NCBI GenBank assembly: GCA_002104905.1
Contig: MCFE01000149.1
Span: 89,404 to 153,403 of the forward strand
Direction of reading: 5' to 3'
Source of the DNA: Basidiobolus meristosporus CBS 931.73
Taxonomy: Eukaryota; Basidiobolomycota; Basidiobolomycetes; Basidiobolales; Basidiobolaceae
DNA: 64,000 bases
Part shown: positions 52,254 through 63,266 of the stretch, in pieces
Position numbering within the stretch: position 1 is the stretch's first letter
How the letters are laid out: every line of letters begins with the position of its first letter
Notes under the pieces: model-generated
The model's input: only the letters and a program-made list of their open reading frames with translations
Told to the model about the DNA's origin: nothing
Database searches by the model: none
Made by a program: the position numbers and the translations under genes

Positions 52254-53897
52254 CTACAATCTTTTGATCTTTGCTGGAGATGTGAAAACCAAACGCGCTA
52301 ACAAATTAATGCCTAAGTAAATTACACTGGCACTAAACAATGTCAGGACGGTGACTATTGCCACCCACAGATCAAGATTGTTAGCCTTCCACCAAGGCAT
52401 TCGCTGGTCCGCCGGCTTGATTAGCTCCAGCATTCCAGGAACTGCCATCATCTCAACCAAGTCGGCTGCGTAACCGATACGTCTATTAAATATATTGATC
52501 AGTCTTTTCAGTTCAGTCACCGTCGTCTCTATTTCCTTCGCTGAGTGACCGCCTAATATGTGCTCCAGTGCAGAGTGCATCCTACTTGTGCCGACATCCT
52601 TCCATGAAATCCGCATACCTGCATTCATGGCTTCGATTATCAAAGCGTTCGACGGCTGGTCCGAAAATCCTGGAATACCCAAAATAGGCGTCCCAGCTTC
52701 CATGGCTTCGTGGATTGATCCAAGACCGCAGTGAGAGATGAACAGCTTTACAGATGGATGCTTTAACACCGCTCGTTGCGGGGCCCTTTCCAAAATACGG
52801 ATGAACGGATGCTTGCCACGCTGCATGCTCTCCAGATAATGCTCTTCACTCACCGTTTCCCCGGACTTTGACGTGTAGTTCGTATATGTTACGGCATTGA
52901 GCTCGTGAGCATGAGTATTCATTAGCCCCCAGACTACGCCGTCAATTAGCCCTGCATGATAAGCAACGCTCAGGGATTGAACCAATGCATCGAATTCAGT
53001 TGGTTTGACCGCCGTCAAACTGCCAAAGGCTATGTAAATGCTACGCTTGTGTGTATCGAGAAACTGTTGAAGCTCATGTGAAAGTGATTCGTAGGATTGT
53101 GACAGAGTGGGCCCAATATAGTGGACATTCGGGGGAACAGGCCGTGGTTGGTCGATCCACGGAACAGATGCGACAAACACTAAACTCTTCTCGCAAGCTT
53201 GTATTAGTGTTGTATAGGGTTCAATGCCAACTTCCTCAAATACTTTGAGTTGGCGCCGATAACTTGGACCCATCGCATATTCTTTCTTCAGTGGCAAGAG
53301 AAACTTCTCATGCATTCGTTCCCAAAATGAAGCGTGCTCCAATGTGACTTTAGACGAGCTTCGTAGGTACGGCAAATAAGGCTGATTGCCGAATTCATGG
53401 ATATCGAGAGAAGTCTGTACAATGATACACGGAACATTGAGAGAATGTGCCGCGTCAATACATGGTCTAGCAAAATAATCACACATGACAACATCCATTG
53501 GGTTATCATGGTGTGACTGACCGGATATAATCCCTCGGAATAAGGTATACAAACGAGCATAGTCTTCGAACATGACATCATAGTTATGATCATAAATGTT
53601 GTCAGGATTACTGATGGCTAGTGTAGTTAGCTGCTCTAGCATATAAGCGAACTCCTCACGCGATGGTTGCACGCCTCCAAGGTCAACCAAATTGAGTTTG
53701 TCAATTCCAGATCCCCATTTCAGGTTATAGTGAAATGCTGCGAAGTAAACGCTGTGTTGACGGTCGATTAACGTTTTGCCAATCTCCAAATGTGCCACAG
53801 CGTGTGTATAGGAAGCATATGTAACTGCTGTTAATATTCGCAAAGGAGGGGAGTCTGCTTCTGCTGTTGTCGTCTTCTCAGTAACTATTGAAGCCAT
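52254..53897 (-). CDS. UDP-glycosyltransferase (GT1 family) with C-terminal membrane anchor
   Basis: An intronless frame of 547 residues from MASIVTEK; the open frame extends upstream to 54,011, where an N-terminal hydrophobic stretch (VFVEVIFLMASIV) could act as a signal. The N-terminal domain starts RILTAVTYASYTHAVAHLEI. The C-terminal domain has IYIAFGSL and the sugar-nucleotide signature ending FISHCGLGSIHEAMEAGTPI and GFSDQPSNA, close to the HCG/DQ motif of GT1 enzymes. Near the end a hydrophobic helix (VAIVTVLTLFSASVIYLGI) is followed by KIKRL, a KxKxx ER-retrieval motif, as in animal UGTs. Substrate (sterol, mycotoxin or phenolic) cannot be told. Confidence 0.9.
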   Translation of the reverse strand: MASIVTEKTTTAEADSPPLRILTAVTYASYTHAVAHLEIGKTLIDRQHSVYFAAFHYNLKWGSGIDKLNLVDLGGVQPSREEFAYMLEQLTTLAISNPDNIYDHNYDVMFEDYARLYTLFRGIISGQSHHDNPMDVVMCDYFARPCIDAAHSLNVPCIIVQTSLDIHEFGNQPYLPYLRSSSKVTLEHASFWERMHEKFLLPLKKEYAMGPSYRRQLKVFEEVGIEPYTTLIQACEKSLVFVASVPWIDQPRPVPPNVHYIGPTLSQSYESLSHELQQFLDTHKRSIYIAFGSLTAVKPTEFDALVQSLSVAYHAGLIDGVVWGLMNTHAHELNAVTYTNYTSKSGETVSEEHYLESMQRGKHPFIRILERAPQRAVLKHPSVKLFISHCGLGSIHEAMEAGTPILGIPGFSDQPSNALIIEAMNAGMRISWKDVGTSRMHSALEHILGGHSAKEIETTVTELKRLINIFNRRIGYAADLVEMMAVPGMLELIKPADQRMPWWKANNLDLWVAIVTVLTLFSASVIYLGINLLARLVFTSPAKIKRL

Positions 53898-54011
53898 AAG
53901 AAAGATAACTTCGACAAAGACATGACGGCTGTATATTGACAATCTCATGATACAGGGTAAAGGAGCAGTATGGTTTGCACAAGAAAGAATAACGCAAGGG
54001 GGCAGCCACAC

Positions 54012-54383
54012 CTTATTGACCTACAAAGCATATTTATCATAAGCATTCGCTTTTAAGCCACTATCAATAATTAGCAGTCAAGGCTGCTGAAACAAGGCCT
54101 GAATTGATGATGTATCCCAAATAATCGATTTACGATCGTGAAGATTGTCACAATGTGGTGATATACGCAGAACTGCGGAATTGCGGTGGTACCCTTAATA
54201 GTAACCGCAATCATTCAGTAGGATTATGGGATACATTATCCATTAATGCATATCATGGTTATATGGGGATACTATCCAAATTCAAGGCATGATTTTATCT
54301 TTTCTGAAGAACTTGTGCATAATTTACCAGTTTTTGTCTATACCTTACAATTATATTGGTGGTATAAAGAATACATCAATGAT
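54012..54383. other. spacer between UGT and copia element
   Basis: AT-rich promoter-side sequence of the UGT gene. No frame of note. Confidence 0.4.
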
Positions 54384-54388
54384 GTAAT

Positions 54389-54720
54389 TGTTGTAAAAAT
54401 TTGTATTTCCACCTAAATATTCACCTAACTTAGTCACTTAGATCATTCCCCTCAAATCCTAGAGAATACTGACCAAATTCCTTGTTGGGATTTACTTAGA
54501 ATATATACCCAGAACATGAAAATTCTCAAAGTTGTCCAAACAGCCCCAAACTTTGCACACATGTTCTTGGGACCTTCCTTAACCTATTCTACGTGTTTGT
54601 AATGCCAAGACCAGGTAAAAGTATAAATACTACTTTTACATTCAATAAATCATCAAGTGAAAACCACATAATCTACTTGTCCTCCCAATCACTTCCAATA
54701 TCTCCAAGACTCTTACAACA
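54389..54720 (+). repeat. copia 5' LTR (332 bp)
   Basis: From TGTTGTAAAAATTTG to CTTACAACA. Contains AAAAGTATAAATACTAC as a probable TATA region. It is shorter than the 3' LTR by a deletion near 54,503. Confidence 0.92.
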
Positions 54721-54724
54721 GGTT

Positions 54725-57700
54725 ATGAGCCCCAAGCTGTCACTCTCTGCAATGTCTACTACTGCTATTACTGGAATTTTTCCCTCTGCTGAAAAGTTGG
54801 ATGGATCTAACTACCAAGTGTGGAAGGTGAAGATGAAGATGCTGCTACAAAAAAGAGGCCTTTGGGATATTGTTATGGGAGAAGAATGCCCTCCAAAAAA
54901 CATGGGAGAGGAAGCCTTAAAGTACCAGAAGAAAGAACAAAGTGCCTTTAACTGCATTTGCCTTAATGTCAAGGACAAATTGCTAATTCAATGCTCAAGA
55001 GCAAAAGCAGCAAAGAATGCCTGGAAGGCATTAGAAGACACCTACCAGTCATGTTCAGCTGCCAAGAAAATGTATCTGAGACAAAAATTCTTTACTACAA
55101 AGATGCTGCCAGGAGAAGAAATGAAGAATCTAATTAACAGAATTACCCTGCTAGTAGATGAGATGGAATCTGTGGGCATACCAACTACTGATGAGGATGT
55201 GATAGTTACCATCCTGAATGGCCTGACAGACAAGTTTCAGGGCCTTGTATCAGCCCTAGAGTCCAGAACTGAAGATTTGACCTTAAATTACATATATGGA
55301 AGGCTCCTGGATGAAGAATTAAGAAAATCAAGTGCCAATAAGAAGGAAGAAGAAAATGCTTTAATAAGCAATGATAACCAACAAAGGAGGTACCCAAGAC
55401 CCTACAAAGGCAACAGCAACCTGTTTTGTAACTACTGCAAAAGGAAAGGACACACATCAGACTGGTGTCTCAAAAAGAGAGATAATCAGCAAAAGAAGCC
55501 TGAATATGGAAATGCTGCAACAACTGAAGATAGACTATTCATATCTGCACTAAATATGACCACAAACAAGGATTCTCAGACATGGTATATTGACTCTGGA
55601 GCTTCTCAACACTTAACACACCAAAAAGAACTTTTTACCCAATATCAAGAAATTCCAATCAAGAAGGTTTTCATGGGTGACAGTAGAACACTTGATGCAG
55701 TGGGAGAAGGAACTATCCAAGTAAACCTTAGCAGCAGTGAAGGAAGCCATACACTGACCTTTAAAGAAGTACTCTATGTACCAGAAATAGCCAAGAACCT
55801 ACTCTCTGTAAGCAAGGCCACAGCAGAAGGACTCAGTTTCAATTTTGACAATTCTGGATGCAGGATAACTGATCAAGATGGTGCCCATATTGCTTTGGGC
55901 ATCAGAGATCAGAATCTGTACAAGTTGACTTATATTCCATCATATCTGGAAGCCAATATAAGTAACTTAAATGAAGAAACACCAATGCTTTGGCACAGGA
56001 GATTTGGGCACATTAATTTTGATTATTTGCGTAAAATGATCAAAGATCAGCTAATTTCTGGAGTGAAAATTGATCCCCTAGCTAATTTGGAGCACTGTGA
56101 AGCCTGCATATATGGGAAACAAGCCAGACAACTGTTCAAGAGCTCTAGGTTAATCAAAACTAAGAAAAAATTAAACCTAATTCACTCAGATCTGTGTGGA
56201 CCTATGCAAAATTTATCCTTAGGCGGGATGAAGTATTTAATCACTTTTATTGATGATTTTACAAGATACACATGGGTCTACTTCATGGAGAGAAAGGAAG
56301 AAGCTCTGTCTAAGTTCAGGGAGCTTAAAGCCATGGTGGAGAGAGAAACTGGTGAAAAAATCAAGAAAATATGCTCTGACAATGGTGGAGAATATATCTC
56401 AAAACTCTTCATCCACTTCTGCAAAATCCATGGGATAAAGCAAGAGACTACTGTACCATACTCCCCACAGCAAAATGGAGTAGCAGAACAAGCTAACAGA
56501 TCAATAATTGATATGGCAAGATCTATGATCCATGATCAAAAATTATCCTATGATTTTTGGGCGGAATCAGTTGCCACTGCTGTATATCTTAAAAATAGGA
56601 GTTATCACAGAATACTTTGTGATTCTACTCCATTTGAAGCATGGTATGGATACAGTCCAAGTGCAGAACATCTAAGAATATTTGGGTGTACAGCATATGC
56701 CAAAAAACTGGCCGGAAATCAGTCAAAATTTGAGCCAAAAAGTGTAAAATGCATATATTTGGGCTACTGCAATGAGAGTAAGGCACACAGACTCTAAAAT
56801 ACCAAAGCAAAGAAGCTGATCAAGTCCAGGGATGTGTTGTTTGATGAGAATTCAAAATTTTCACAAAAAATGACATCAGATGATGACAAAAATTTGATCT
56901 CAAGTCCACCAATTGTCAGGATTGAATCAGAGCAAAACAATGAAAATTTTTTCACTCCAGAGGACTCTACAACCATGGTTTAGCCAGAATCAGTGCCCAG
57001 GAATGTCCCAGAAGTGATCATTCCAGTATCAAATGCCTGGAGATCAAATCGGACAAGAAATAGCCCAAATTACTATATCAATGAGGGTACAAACTTAGCC
57101 TATGCCTATTCAGTCCATATCAATGAACCCCAGACTGTAAAAGAGGCCCTAAATAGCCCTCAGACAAAGTTTTGGAGATCTGCAATGACTGAGGAATATC
57201 AGGCCCTGATGGAAAATCAAACTTGGGACTTAGTCAAATTACCAATCAACCAAAAATCAATTGGATGCAGATGGGTCTTCAAGACAAAATACAAGGCTGA
57301 TGGTACAATTGAAAGATACAAAGCAAGACTTGTAGCCAAAGGATACTCTCAAACAAAAGGACTTGACTATACTGAGACCTTTGCACCAGTAGCCAAGTTT
57401 AATTCCATCAGATTAATATTGGCTATTGCAGCCAAATATAAGTTTTATATTCATCAAGTAGATGTAAAAACTGCATTTTTGAATGGAGAACTTGATGAGG
57501 ACGTGTATATGGACCAGCCTGATGGGTTTGTTGACCAAGATAACCCCCATTTGGTCTGCAAGCTTAAGAAGTCACTATATGGTCTCAAACAATCACCAAG
57601 AGCCTGGAATTGCAAGATAGATTCTTAATTGGAATCTTTGAGTTTCAAAAGAAGTAATGCTGACTATAGTATATACTGTAAGCCAGATAGAGCAAATCTA

Positions 57701-58696
57701 GTTCTATTAGCTCTATATGTGGATGATCTTATTATAGCCACCAATAACCTAGAAACATTGGAAGAAACTAAATCCAGCCTATCTAAGGAGTTCAAGATGT
57801 CTGATTTAGGAGAACTTAGTTACTACTTAGGGATTAAGTTCTCCATAGACAGAAGTACCCAGACTATCACCCTAAGCCAATCCAGGTATATTCAAGATAT
57901 ACTAAAGAAGTACCAAATGGAAGACTGTAAGCCAGCAGCTACCCCAATGGAGACAAACCTTAACTTGGTCAAAACTCAACCAAATCAAGAGAGCCTGGTG
58001 CCATCTGAAAGCCCTGACTTTCCTTATCAATCAATGGTTGACAGTCTGATGTATATTATGCTTGGAACACGTCAAGATATCTCATATTCAGTAGGAGTTA
58101 TCAGCCAACATAATCAGAACTACAGATCTGATCATATTGCAGCAGTTAAGCGGATTTTTAGATACCTAAAAGAAACTGCTGATATTTGCTTAAGATACAC
58201 TTATAAGGACTCAGAACAAGATCTTGTGGGATACCCTGATGCAGATTGGGGACAAAATTTAGAAGACAGAATATCCACCACAGGATACACCTTTCTTTAC
58301 TGTAAAGGAGCATTTCATGGAATTCAAGAGAGCAACCAACTGTAGCACTTTCCACCACAGAGGCAGAGTATATGGCAGCCTGTGAAGCTACAAAAGAAGC
58401 AATGTGGTTAAGAAAGCTGCTTACAGATTTAGGCCTATGTCAAAAAAACGCCTATTACTTTAATTCAAGATAATCAAGGATGTATACAATTAGGTAGAAA
58501 TCCAACTTTTCATGCTAGAACCAAGCACATAGATATTAGACATCATTTCATATGTGAAGCTATAGAGAATAGCTTAGTTAGCTTAGGTTACTGTCCTATA
58601 GATGAAATGATTGCAGACATATTTACCAAACCATTAGCTAGAGACAAGTTTGAATATCTTAGGTCAAAATTAGGACTAGTCAGTATGAACATTTAG
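54725..58696 (+). pseudogene. copia gag-pol polyprotein, three stops and two frameshifts
   Basis: The reading starts at ATG 54,725, just inside the 5' LTR. In order: Gag (LDGSNYQVWKVKMKMLL), zinc knuckle C-x2-C-x4-H-x4-C (CNYCKRKGHTSDWC, about 55,427), protease (WYIDSGASQH, about 55,580), HHCC integrase start (WHRRFGHINF ... CEACIYGKQ), integrase core (HSDLCGP, SDNGGEYISK, QQNGVAEQANRS), RT from about 57,140 with YVDDLIIA at about 57,715, and RNase H to MIADIFTKPLA. Stops at 56,795, 56,981 and 57,626 lie in the same frame. Frame is lost near 58,311 and 58,445. The first stop lies after integrase, so a truncated Gag-PR-IN could still be made. Confidence 0.92.
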
Positions 58697-58707
58697 CTGA
58701 GTGGGAG

Positions 58708-59056
58708 TGTTGTAGAAATTTGTATTTCCACCTAAATATTCACCTAACTTATTCACTTAGATTGGTACCCTCAAATCCTACAGAATACTGACCAAATTCC
58801 TTGTTGGGATTTACTTAGAATAATTTCACCAAAATACCTGGTACACAGAACATGAAAATTCTCAAAGTTGTCCAAACAGCCCCAAACTTTGCACACATGT
58901 TCTTGGGACCTTCCTTAACCTATTCTACGTGTTTGTAATGCCAAGACCAGGTAAAAGTATAAATACTACTTTTACATTCAATAAATCATTAAGTGAAAAC
59001 CACATAATCTACTTGTCCTCCCAATCACTTCCAATATCTCCAAGACTCTTACAACA
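58708..59056 (+). repeat. copia 3' LTR (349 bp)
   Basis: From TGTTGTAGAAATTTG to CTTACAACA, preceded by the polypurine stretch GAGTGGGAG (58,699-58,707). Confidence 0.94.
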
Positions 59057-59061
59057 GTAAT

Positions 59062-59405
59062 GACAAGTAGTGCTGAAGATAAAGTGACAGAGAAGAAGGT
59101 GACATGAATTCCATAAGATGATGATGTACTGCTTAGTATAAAGATATTCTACTTGCACACCTAACTATGGCATGGCTTCCAATAATTAGTTTGCTTAAAA
59201 AATATGGTGAGTGATTTGTGACTTTCACCAAGGATGTGTTAAGAGGTGGGAGGGAAAGTCACCATGTTTATGGAATCTTTACTTTGGCAGGGACAGGGTT
59301 CAGTTAGGGGGGAGACAGCCACCTACAGGTCAAATCTTTATTAAGGGGGGGAGACAGTCACCAACAGGTGAAATCTTTATTTCAGTTGAAACAAAGAAGC
59401 CAGCG
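59062..59405 (-). other. probable 3' UTR of the LINE, with a 39-bp tandem repeat
   Basis: On the LINE's sense (minus) strand this follows the ORF stop. It includes two ~39-bp tandem copies at 59,307-59,385, each with GGAGACAG...CAACAGGT(G)...AAATCTTTATT. No clear poly(A) tail or target duplication is visible at the end next to the copia element. Confidence 0.5.
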
Positions 59406-62171
59406 CTACTGTTGTAGCTTTGATACAAGAGTGTGTAGCTGAGGGGAATTTGTAGGTAAGTTAATAAGAAGTGATGATAGTTCTTCAGTGCTCAAGACAC
59501 TGTTGAGTGGGAAGGGGGGTAGCAAGAGAGGTAAGAATGACTTGTGAACAACATTAATGAGGGGAATGTGATAAGGATTGATATTCATCATAAAGGGAGT
59601 GTGCTGCTGCAGATATTGCTGCCAAAGGTCTGTCAAGTACTTCAGGTAGGCCAGCTTGGGTTTTTCTGACTGCAGAATAAATTCAGCAAACTTCTTGACT
59701 TCAGGATCTCCAAGTATAGTTCTCCAGCAGGAGCCAGGTGTTGTGTGGTGTGTTCTCTTCCAGGCCTTAATCAGTGGGTTGTTGCAGTTGTGAAGTCTGA
59801 GGTATAATCTGGTTCTAAGGTAGAGAAGTCTGATCTTATAGGGCATAAACCCAAAAGCACCAAGAATAGCATGTCTGTAGGGGCATTCAGGCAAATGAGG
59901 CACCAAGGAGGTAATGCACCATACTGCAAACTTGTCAAGCTTAGTGCAGTCTCTAGAAGTAAGAGAGAGAAGTGGTAAGCCAAATTCCAGGACAGGGAAG
60001 ACAAACTGCTTGAGTAGAAGGAGGCAGCTGGGAGCTGAAGTTGTAGGAGGAGTAACAGCCAGTAGCTTGTGGAGTGCCTGTCTTGCCAGGATAATTCTCT
60101 TCTTCAGGTGTGCTCCAGAGTCTAGTCCAGTAGGAAGGAAAGGAAAGCCAAGATATGTAGCAGAAACCTGAGCAGGTAAAGTGGAGTTCTCCAAGTTGAT
60201 GGGAGAGCCCAAAGGTACTGTCTTTGCAATGGAAAGCTGGAGATTATTCTTCTGCAGATACTGGTGGATGGTCTGGGAGTCTTGTTGCACATTGGAGGAG
60301 GATATTCTGATGTCATCAGCAAAGAGAGTAACCAGGCAGTCAGCTGAGAGTCTTGGGAAATCATTCAGGAAGATGGCAAACAGTATAGGACCAAGCACAG
60401 AGCCTTGAACCACTCCATTAGGAACTGAGAACACAGCTGATTGCTCACTTGGGTGCAGAATTCTTGCTTGTGGATCCACAAACAGAGACCTGACAAGGAG
60501 GGTGAGAGAGGTACTGGAGAAGCATTGCAACTTGGACCAAAGCAGATTTCTGTCAACTGAATCAAAGGCCTTAGTAATATCAAACAGAACAGAGGGATAC
60601 TTGCACTGGAGAGAGTGATCTTGGCTAAGTATGACTGCATATTCCAAGGAGAGGCCAGGAACAAAGCCAAACTGTGCAGGATGAAACTTGAGGGAGTCAG
60701 AGTAGAGCTCCTGAGCAAGCAGAAGCTCAAACACCTTTCTGCAGGTGGGCAGCAGAGATATTGGCCTGTAGGAGCTAGGATCCAGGTGCTTTCCTTTACC
60801 CTTGTACAGTGGCAGAACATTTGCAAAGGACCATTCCTCAGGAGTAGAAAGCTGGGCTGAGCATTGCTGAAACAGTGGAAGCAGAAGTGCAGACATGGCC
60901 TTGGTACTAGTCTTCAGAAGCTCATAAGAGATTGTGTCCACACCTGGAGCAGTAGAGTTGGGAAGCCTCTTGAGCACATTATGGATTCTCCTTTGATCAA
61001 GTGCAAGTGGGATGGGCAGAGTCTTGAAGTCAGGATGAAAGCCAGGAGTTGAGTACTGCTTTGTAGAGAAGAAGATGTTAGCCAGCTGTTCTGTTGAAGG
61101 TAACTTCCTGGAAGAGGGCCTCATTGCCCTGTAGAGTCTTGATACTGTTCTTGTTATAGAGTTGGAAGATTGCAGAGGCAAGGAACTCATAATATGATCC
61201 CAGAGCTGAGTATGCAGAGTGTGGTGAATTGCCTTGGAGTGGTGTATTGCTGTCAGGAGGAGTTTCTCTGTTTTTGGGTTAGGGAAACTCAGGTAGCTTT
61301 GTTGCAGGGCTGAAACAATGGATTCCCATTTTCTTGAGGTAACAGCAGTAGTCTTGCATGGCAGTGAGAGGGAGGCAGACACCAGAATCAGATGCTTCAC
61401 AAAGAGCCAGGCATAGTTGAGATCATCTGGCAGAGAAAGTAGCAAACTGGCAAGCTTCAAGTAGTTCCCAAAGTCTTTCTTCTGATTCTTGGTAGCTTTG
61501 TGGGTGAGCACAGTAAGTTTTGGCAGCTTCTTCTTCACAACTGGTTGCATAGAAAGGGACCAGGCTGGATGGTCAGAGGCTCTCAAGGATCCTAGCTCAG
61601 CTCCAGAGAATTGCTTAACTTCATCCACAAAGTAGAGGGCAGCAGCAGAAGGGCAGATCCAGTCAACACATCTTTTCTCAGATTGAGCACCTAGTGCTAG
61701 CAGATGGCTTTCTCTCAGGAAGTTCAGTAGGAATGTAGACCTTGGCTTCATTCTTGCAGTCAGAGTAGTCTTGTTCTCAGGATGGGGAATGTTGAGATCT
61801 CCAAGCAAGATAACAGGTGTTGATATAGATTGTTGGTATTGCTGAACCTTCTGGCATATAACTTGCACTTCCTGAAGGGCTAGACTTGGAGGCAGATAGC
61901 AGAGCACCAGACTGATAGTTGGCAACTGGAGAGCAGCACAGTAAGGGGAGTAAAGAGGAACACAGAGCTGAGGAGTATTGATGGTAGAAGAGATGAAGCA
62001 GATAGAGGAGGTATTCTTTGTTCTAGGAGTAGAAAAGCAATATAGATTAGTCAAAAGTATAGAGGGTAGCTGGACATCAATCAAACACAGGAGGGAAAAT
62101 CTTGAAAGAAGTCTCTCTAGAGTTGGTCTTGATGGCTGTATGCTGTTGCAGTTAAGCAACAGAACTTCAGG
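59406..62171 (-). CDS. LINE (non-LTR retrotransposon) ORF2: endonuclease and reverse transcriptase
   Basis: A 917-residue frame from 62,159 (homology begins slightly upstream). The first ~230 residues are an exonuclease-endonuclease-phosphatase fold (LCYLPPSLALQEVQ, then PVILLGDLNIPHPENK, and RASDHPAWSL with the catalytic SDH-type histidine). The RT follows: SSYRPISLLPTCRKVFE, AQFGFVPGLSLEYAVI, LFDITKAFDSVDRNLLWSKL, NGVVQGSVLGPILFAIFLND and the catalytic FADD at about 60,315. The last 250 residues are the thumb and C-terminal domain. The frame is uninterrupted, so the protein could be active. No RNase H domain is seen. It is CpG-poor. Confidence 0.92.
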   Translation of the reverse strand, partial: PEVLLLNCNSIQPSRPTLERLLSRFSLLCLIDVQLPSILLTNLYCFSTPRTKNTSSICFISSTINTPQLCVPLYSPYCAALQLPTISLVLCYLPPSLALQEVQVICQKVQQYQQSISTPVILLGDLNIPHPENKTTLTARMKPRSTFLLNFLRESHLLALGAQSEKRCVDWICPSAAALYFVDEVKQFSGAELGSLRASDHPAWSLSMQPVVKKKLPKLTVLTHKATKNQKKDFGNYLKLASLLLSLPDDLNYAWLFVKHLILVSASLSLPCKTTAVTSRKWESIVSALQQSYLSFPNPKTEKLLLTAIHHSKAIHHTLHTQLWDHIMSSLPLQSSNSITRTVSRLYRAMRPSSRKLPSTEQLANIFFSTKQYSTPGFHPDFKTLPIPLALDQRRIHNVLKRLPNSTAPGVDTISYELLKTSTKAMSALLLPLFQQCSAQLSTPEEWSFANVLPLYKGKGKHLDPSSYRPISLLPTCRKVFELLLAQELYSDSLKFHPAQFGFVPGLSLEYAVILSQDHSLQCKYPSVLFDITKAFDSVDRNLLWSKLQCFSSTSLTLLVRSLFVDPQARILHPSEQSAVFSVPNGVVQGSVLGPILFAIFLNDFPRLSADCLVTLFADDIRISSSNVQQDSQTIHQYLQKNNLQLSIAKTVPLGSPINLENSTLPAQVSATYLGFPFLPTGLDSGAHLKKRIILARQALHKLLAVTPPTTSAPSCLLLLKQFVFPVLEFGLPLLSLTSRDCTKLDKFAVWCITSLVPHLPECPYRHAILGAFGFMPYKIRLLYLRTRLYLRLHNCNNPLIKAWKRTHHTTPGSCWRTILGDPEVKKFAEFILQSEKPKLAYLKYLTDLWQQYLQQHTPFMMNINPYHIPLINVVHKSFLPLLLPPFPLNSVLSTEELSSLLINLPTNSPQLHTLVSKLQQ

Positions 62172-62174
62172 TAG

Positions 62175-62624
62175 TCAGGCAGAGGTTGTAGCTTCTTCAG
62201 AGGCAGCATTGATAATGTGACCTGCAGAGTCCCAGAGCTCTTCAAATGGTGCATCACTTAAGTCAGCAAGGAGGGAAATGGCATGATTCTTGAGGAAGTA
62301 TGCCACATCATAGGAGGGGGCTTGTCTCTTGATGGCAGCAAAGAAAGACAGAATGGCAACATGGGCTGGAGGCTTGTTGAACAGTAGAGAGTCAGAGGAT
62401 TCAGATTCTTCAGGCACTATCTTGAAGTCAGTTTTCAGCCAGTTAAGGTTCTTCTCCACAAAGGTAACAAATGGGTCAGCAATGTTTTGGTCTAGGATAA
62501 CCTCCAGAATCTTCCCTTTTCTCCAGGCCAGGTTGACAATTCTTGAGAGCTGAATATTGCATGCCTTGAGTGCTTTCCTGATGTTGGAAATGGGAGTCCA
62601 GGGAACTTGCTTCAAGTACACCAC
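62175..62624 (-). pseudogene. LINE ORF1, C-terminal part, truncated at interstitial telomeric repeats
   Basis: A 149-residue frame ends just before ORF2 on the same strand. The start VYLKQVPWTPISNIRKALKA and following VNLAWRKGKILEVILDQNI resemble the segment that precedes the endonuclease in fungal LINEs. It begins abruptly next to TTAGGG-type repeats (62,627-62,652), so the 5' part of the element, and any zinc knuckles, are missing. Confidence 0.6.
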
Positions 62625-62626
62625 AG

Positions 62627-62652
62627 TTTAGGGTTTAGGGTTAGGGTTAGGG
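62627..62652. repeat. interstitial telomeric repeats (TTTAGGG x2, TTAGGG x2)
   Basis: Four telomere-type units in tandem at the 5' end of the LINE, 1.1 kb inside the true telomere. They have the same orientation as the terminal array. Confidence 0.95.
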
Positions 62653-62655
62653 TTC

Positions 62656-63266
62656 TAGTGCTTTATTGGGAAATTTGCACAAGAAGTGCAATCTTGAAAT
62701 ATGACAAAGTCATATGAGTATAGCAACTATTATAAAATGAAAACTACTTTGCCAGTAAAAGGGGTGAAGGAAACTGTAAAAGCTATAAAGGAAAAGCTGG
62801 GGACACAAGAAATTTACAGTACCATTCATTGCCCTACACTGCAAGTAAGCTCAAGGAACATAAGGAGAAGCTTTACCAGACTGAACTAAAGAATCTTGCT
62901 TCAGATCACAAAGGAAACAATGAGGACTGCAGAAGCTTTAAAGGAAACCAAGGTTCCCATAGTGATGGCTGACTGGGAAATCTACAGAAGCATTCACTGA
63001 TCCAAAAGAAGGAGGCAAGAGGCTAGAGTAATGTCATCAAAAGAAAATGAACCATAAGCTGAAGTTCAGGCACATGCATCAAGTCCAATCATGCCAAAGA
63101 CAGCTGCAGAAGCTTGAAAGGAAACAGAAAGTCTCCATTGGGGTGACTCCAGGGGAAATCCACAGTCAGCCCTTTACATCACCAGAAGTGGGCAGTGTCC
63201 GAAAGAAAGGAAAGAAAGAGCAAGAGAAAAGGGAAGGAGAGAAGGAAAAAGGAAGGAGAGAAGAAT
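62656..63266. other. A-rich subtelomeric spacer with faint internal repeats
   Basis: Contains loosely repeated phrases such as GCAGAAGCTTTAAAGGAAAC (62,931) and GCAGAAGCTTGAAAGGAAAC (63,105). A plus-strand frame, 62701-62889, has no known domain. A purine-rich stretch occupies 63,205-63,266. No gene is supported. Confidence 0.5.

Larger units (their letters stand above)
54389..59056 (+). mobile_element. full-length Ty1/copia retrotransposon with target-site duplication
   Basis: 4,668 bp from LTR to LTR, flanked by GTAAT at 54,384-54,388 and 59,057-59,061. It contains gag, protease, integrase, RT and RNase H in copia order. The left LTR lacks about 17 bp present in the right. It is the probable source family of the solo LTRs at 17,021, 17,235 and 43,431. 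It lies beside a LINE and may have inserted at its 3' flank. Confidence 0.95.

Noticed and set aside
55042-55457. minus-strand ORFs inside the copia gag
   Set aside because: Shadows of the real plus-strand frame.
61978-62220. plus-strand ORF over the LINE 5' end
   Set aside because: Antisense shadow of the endonuclease domain.
62701-62889. 62-residue subtelomeric ORF (KETVKAIKEKLG)
   Set aside because: A-rich repeat sequence; no start context or domain.
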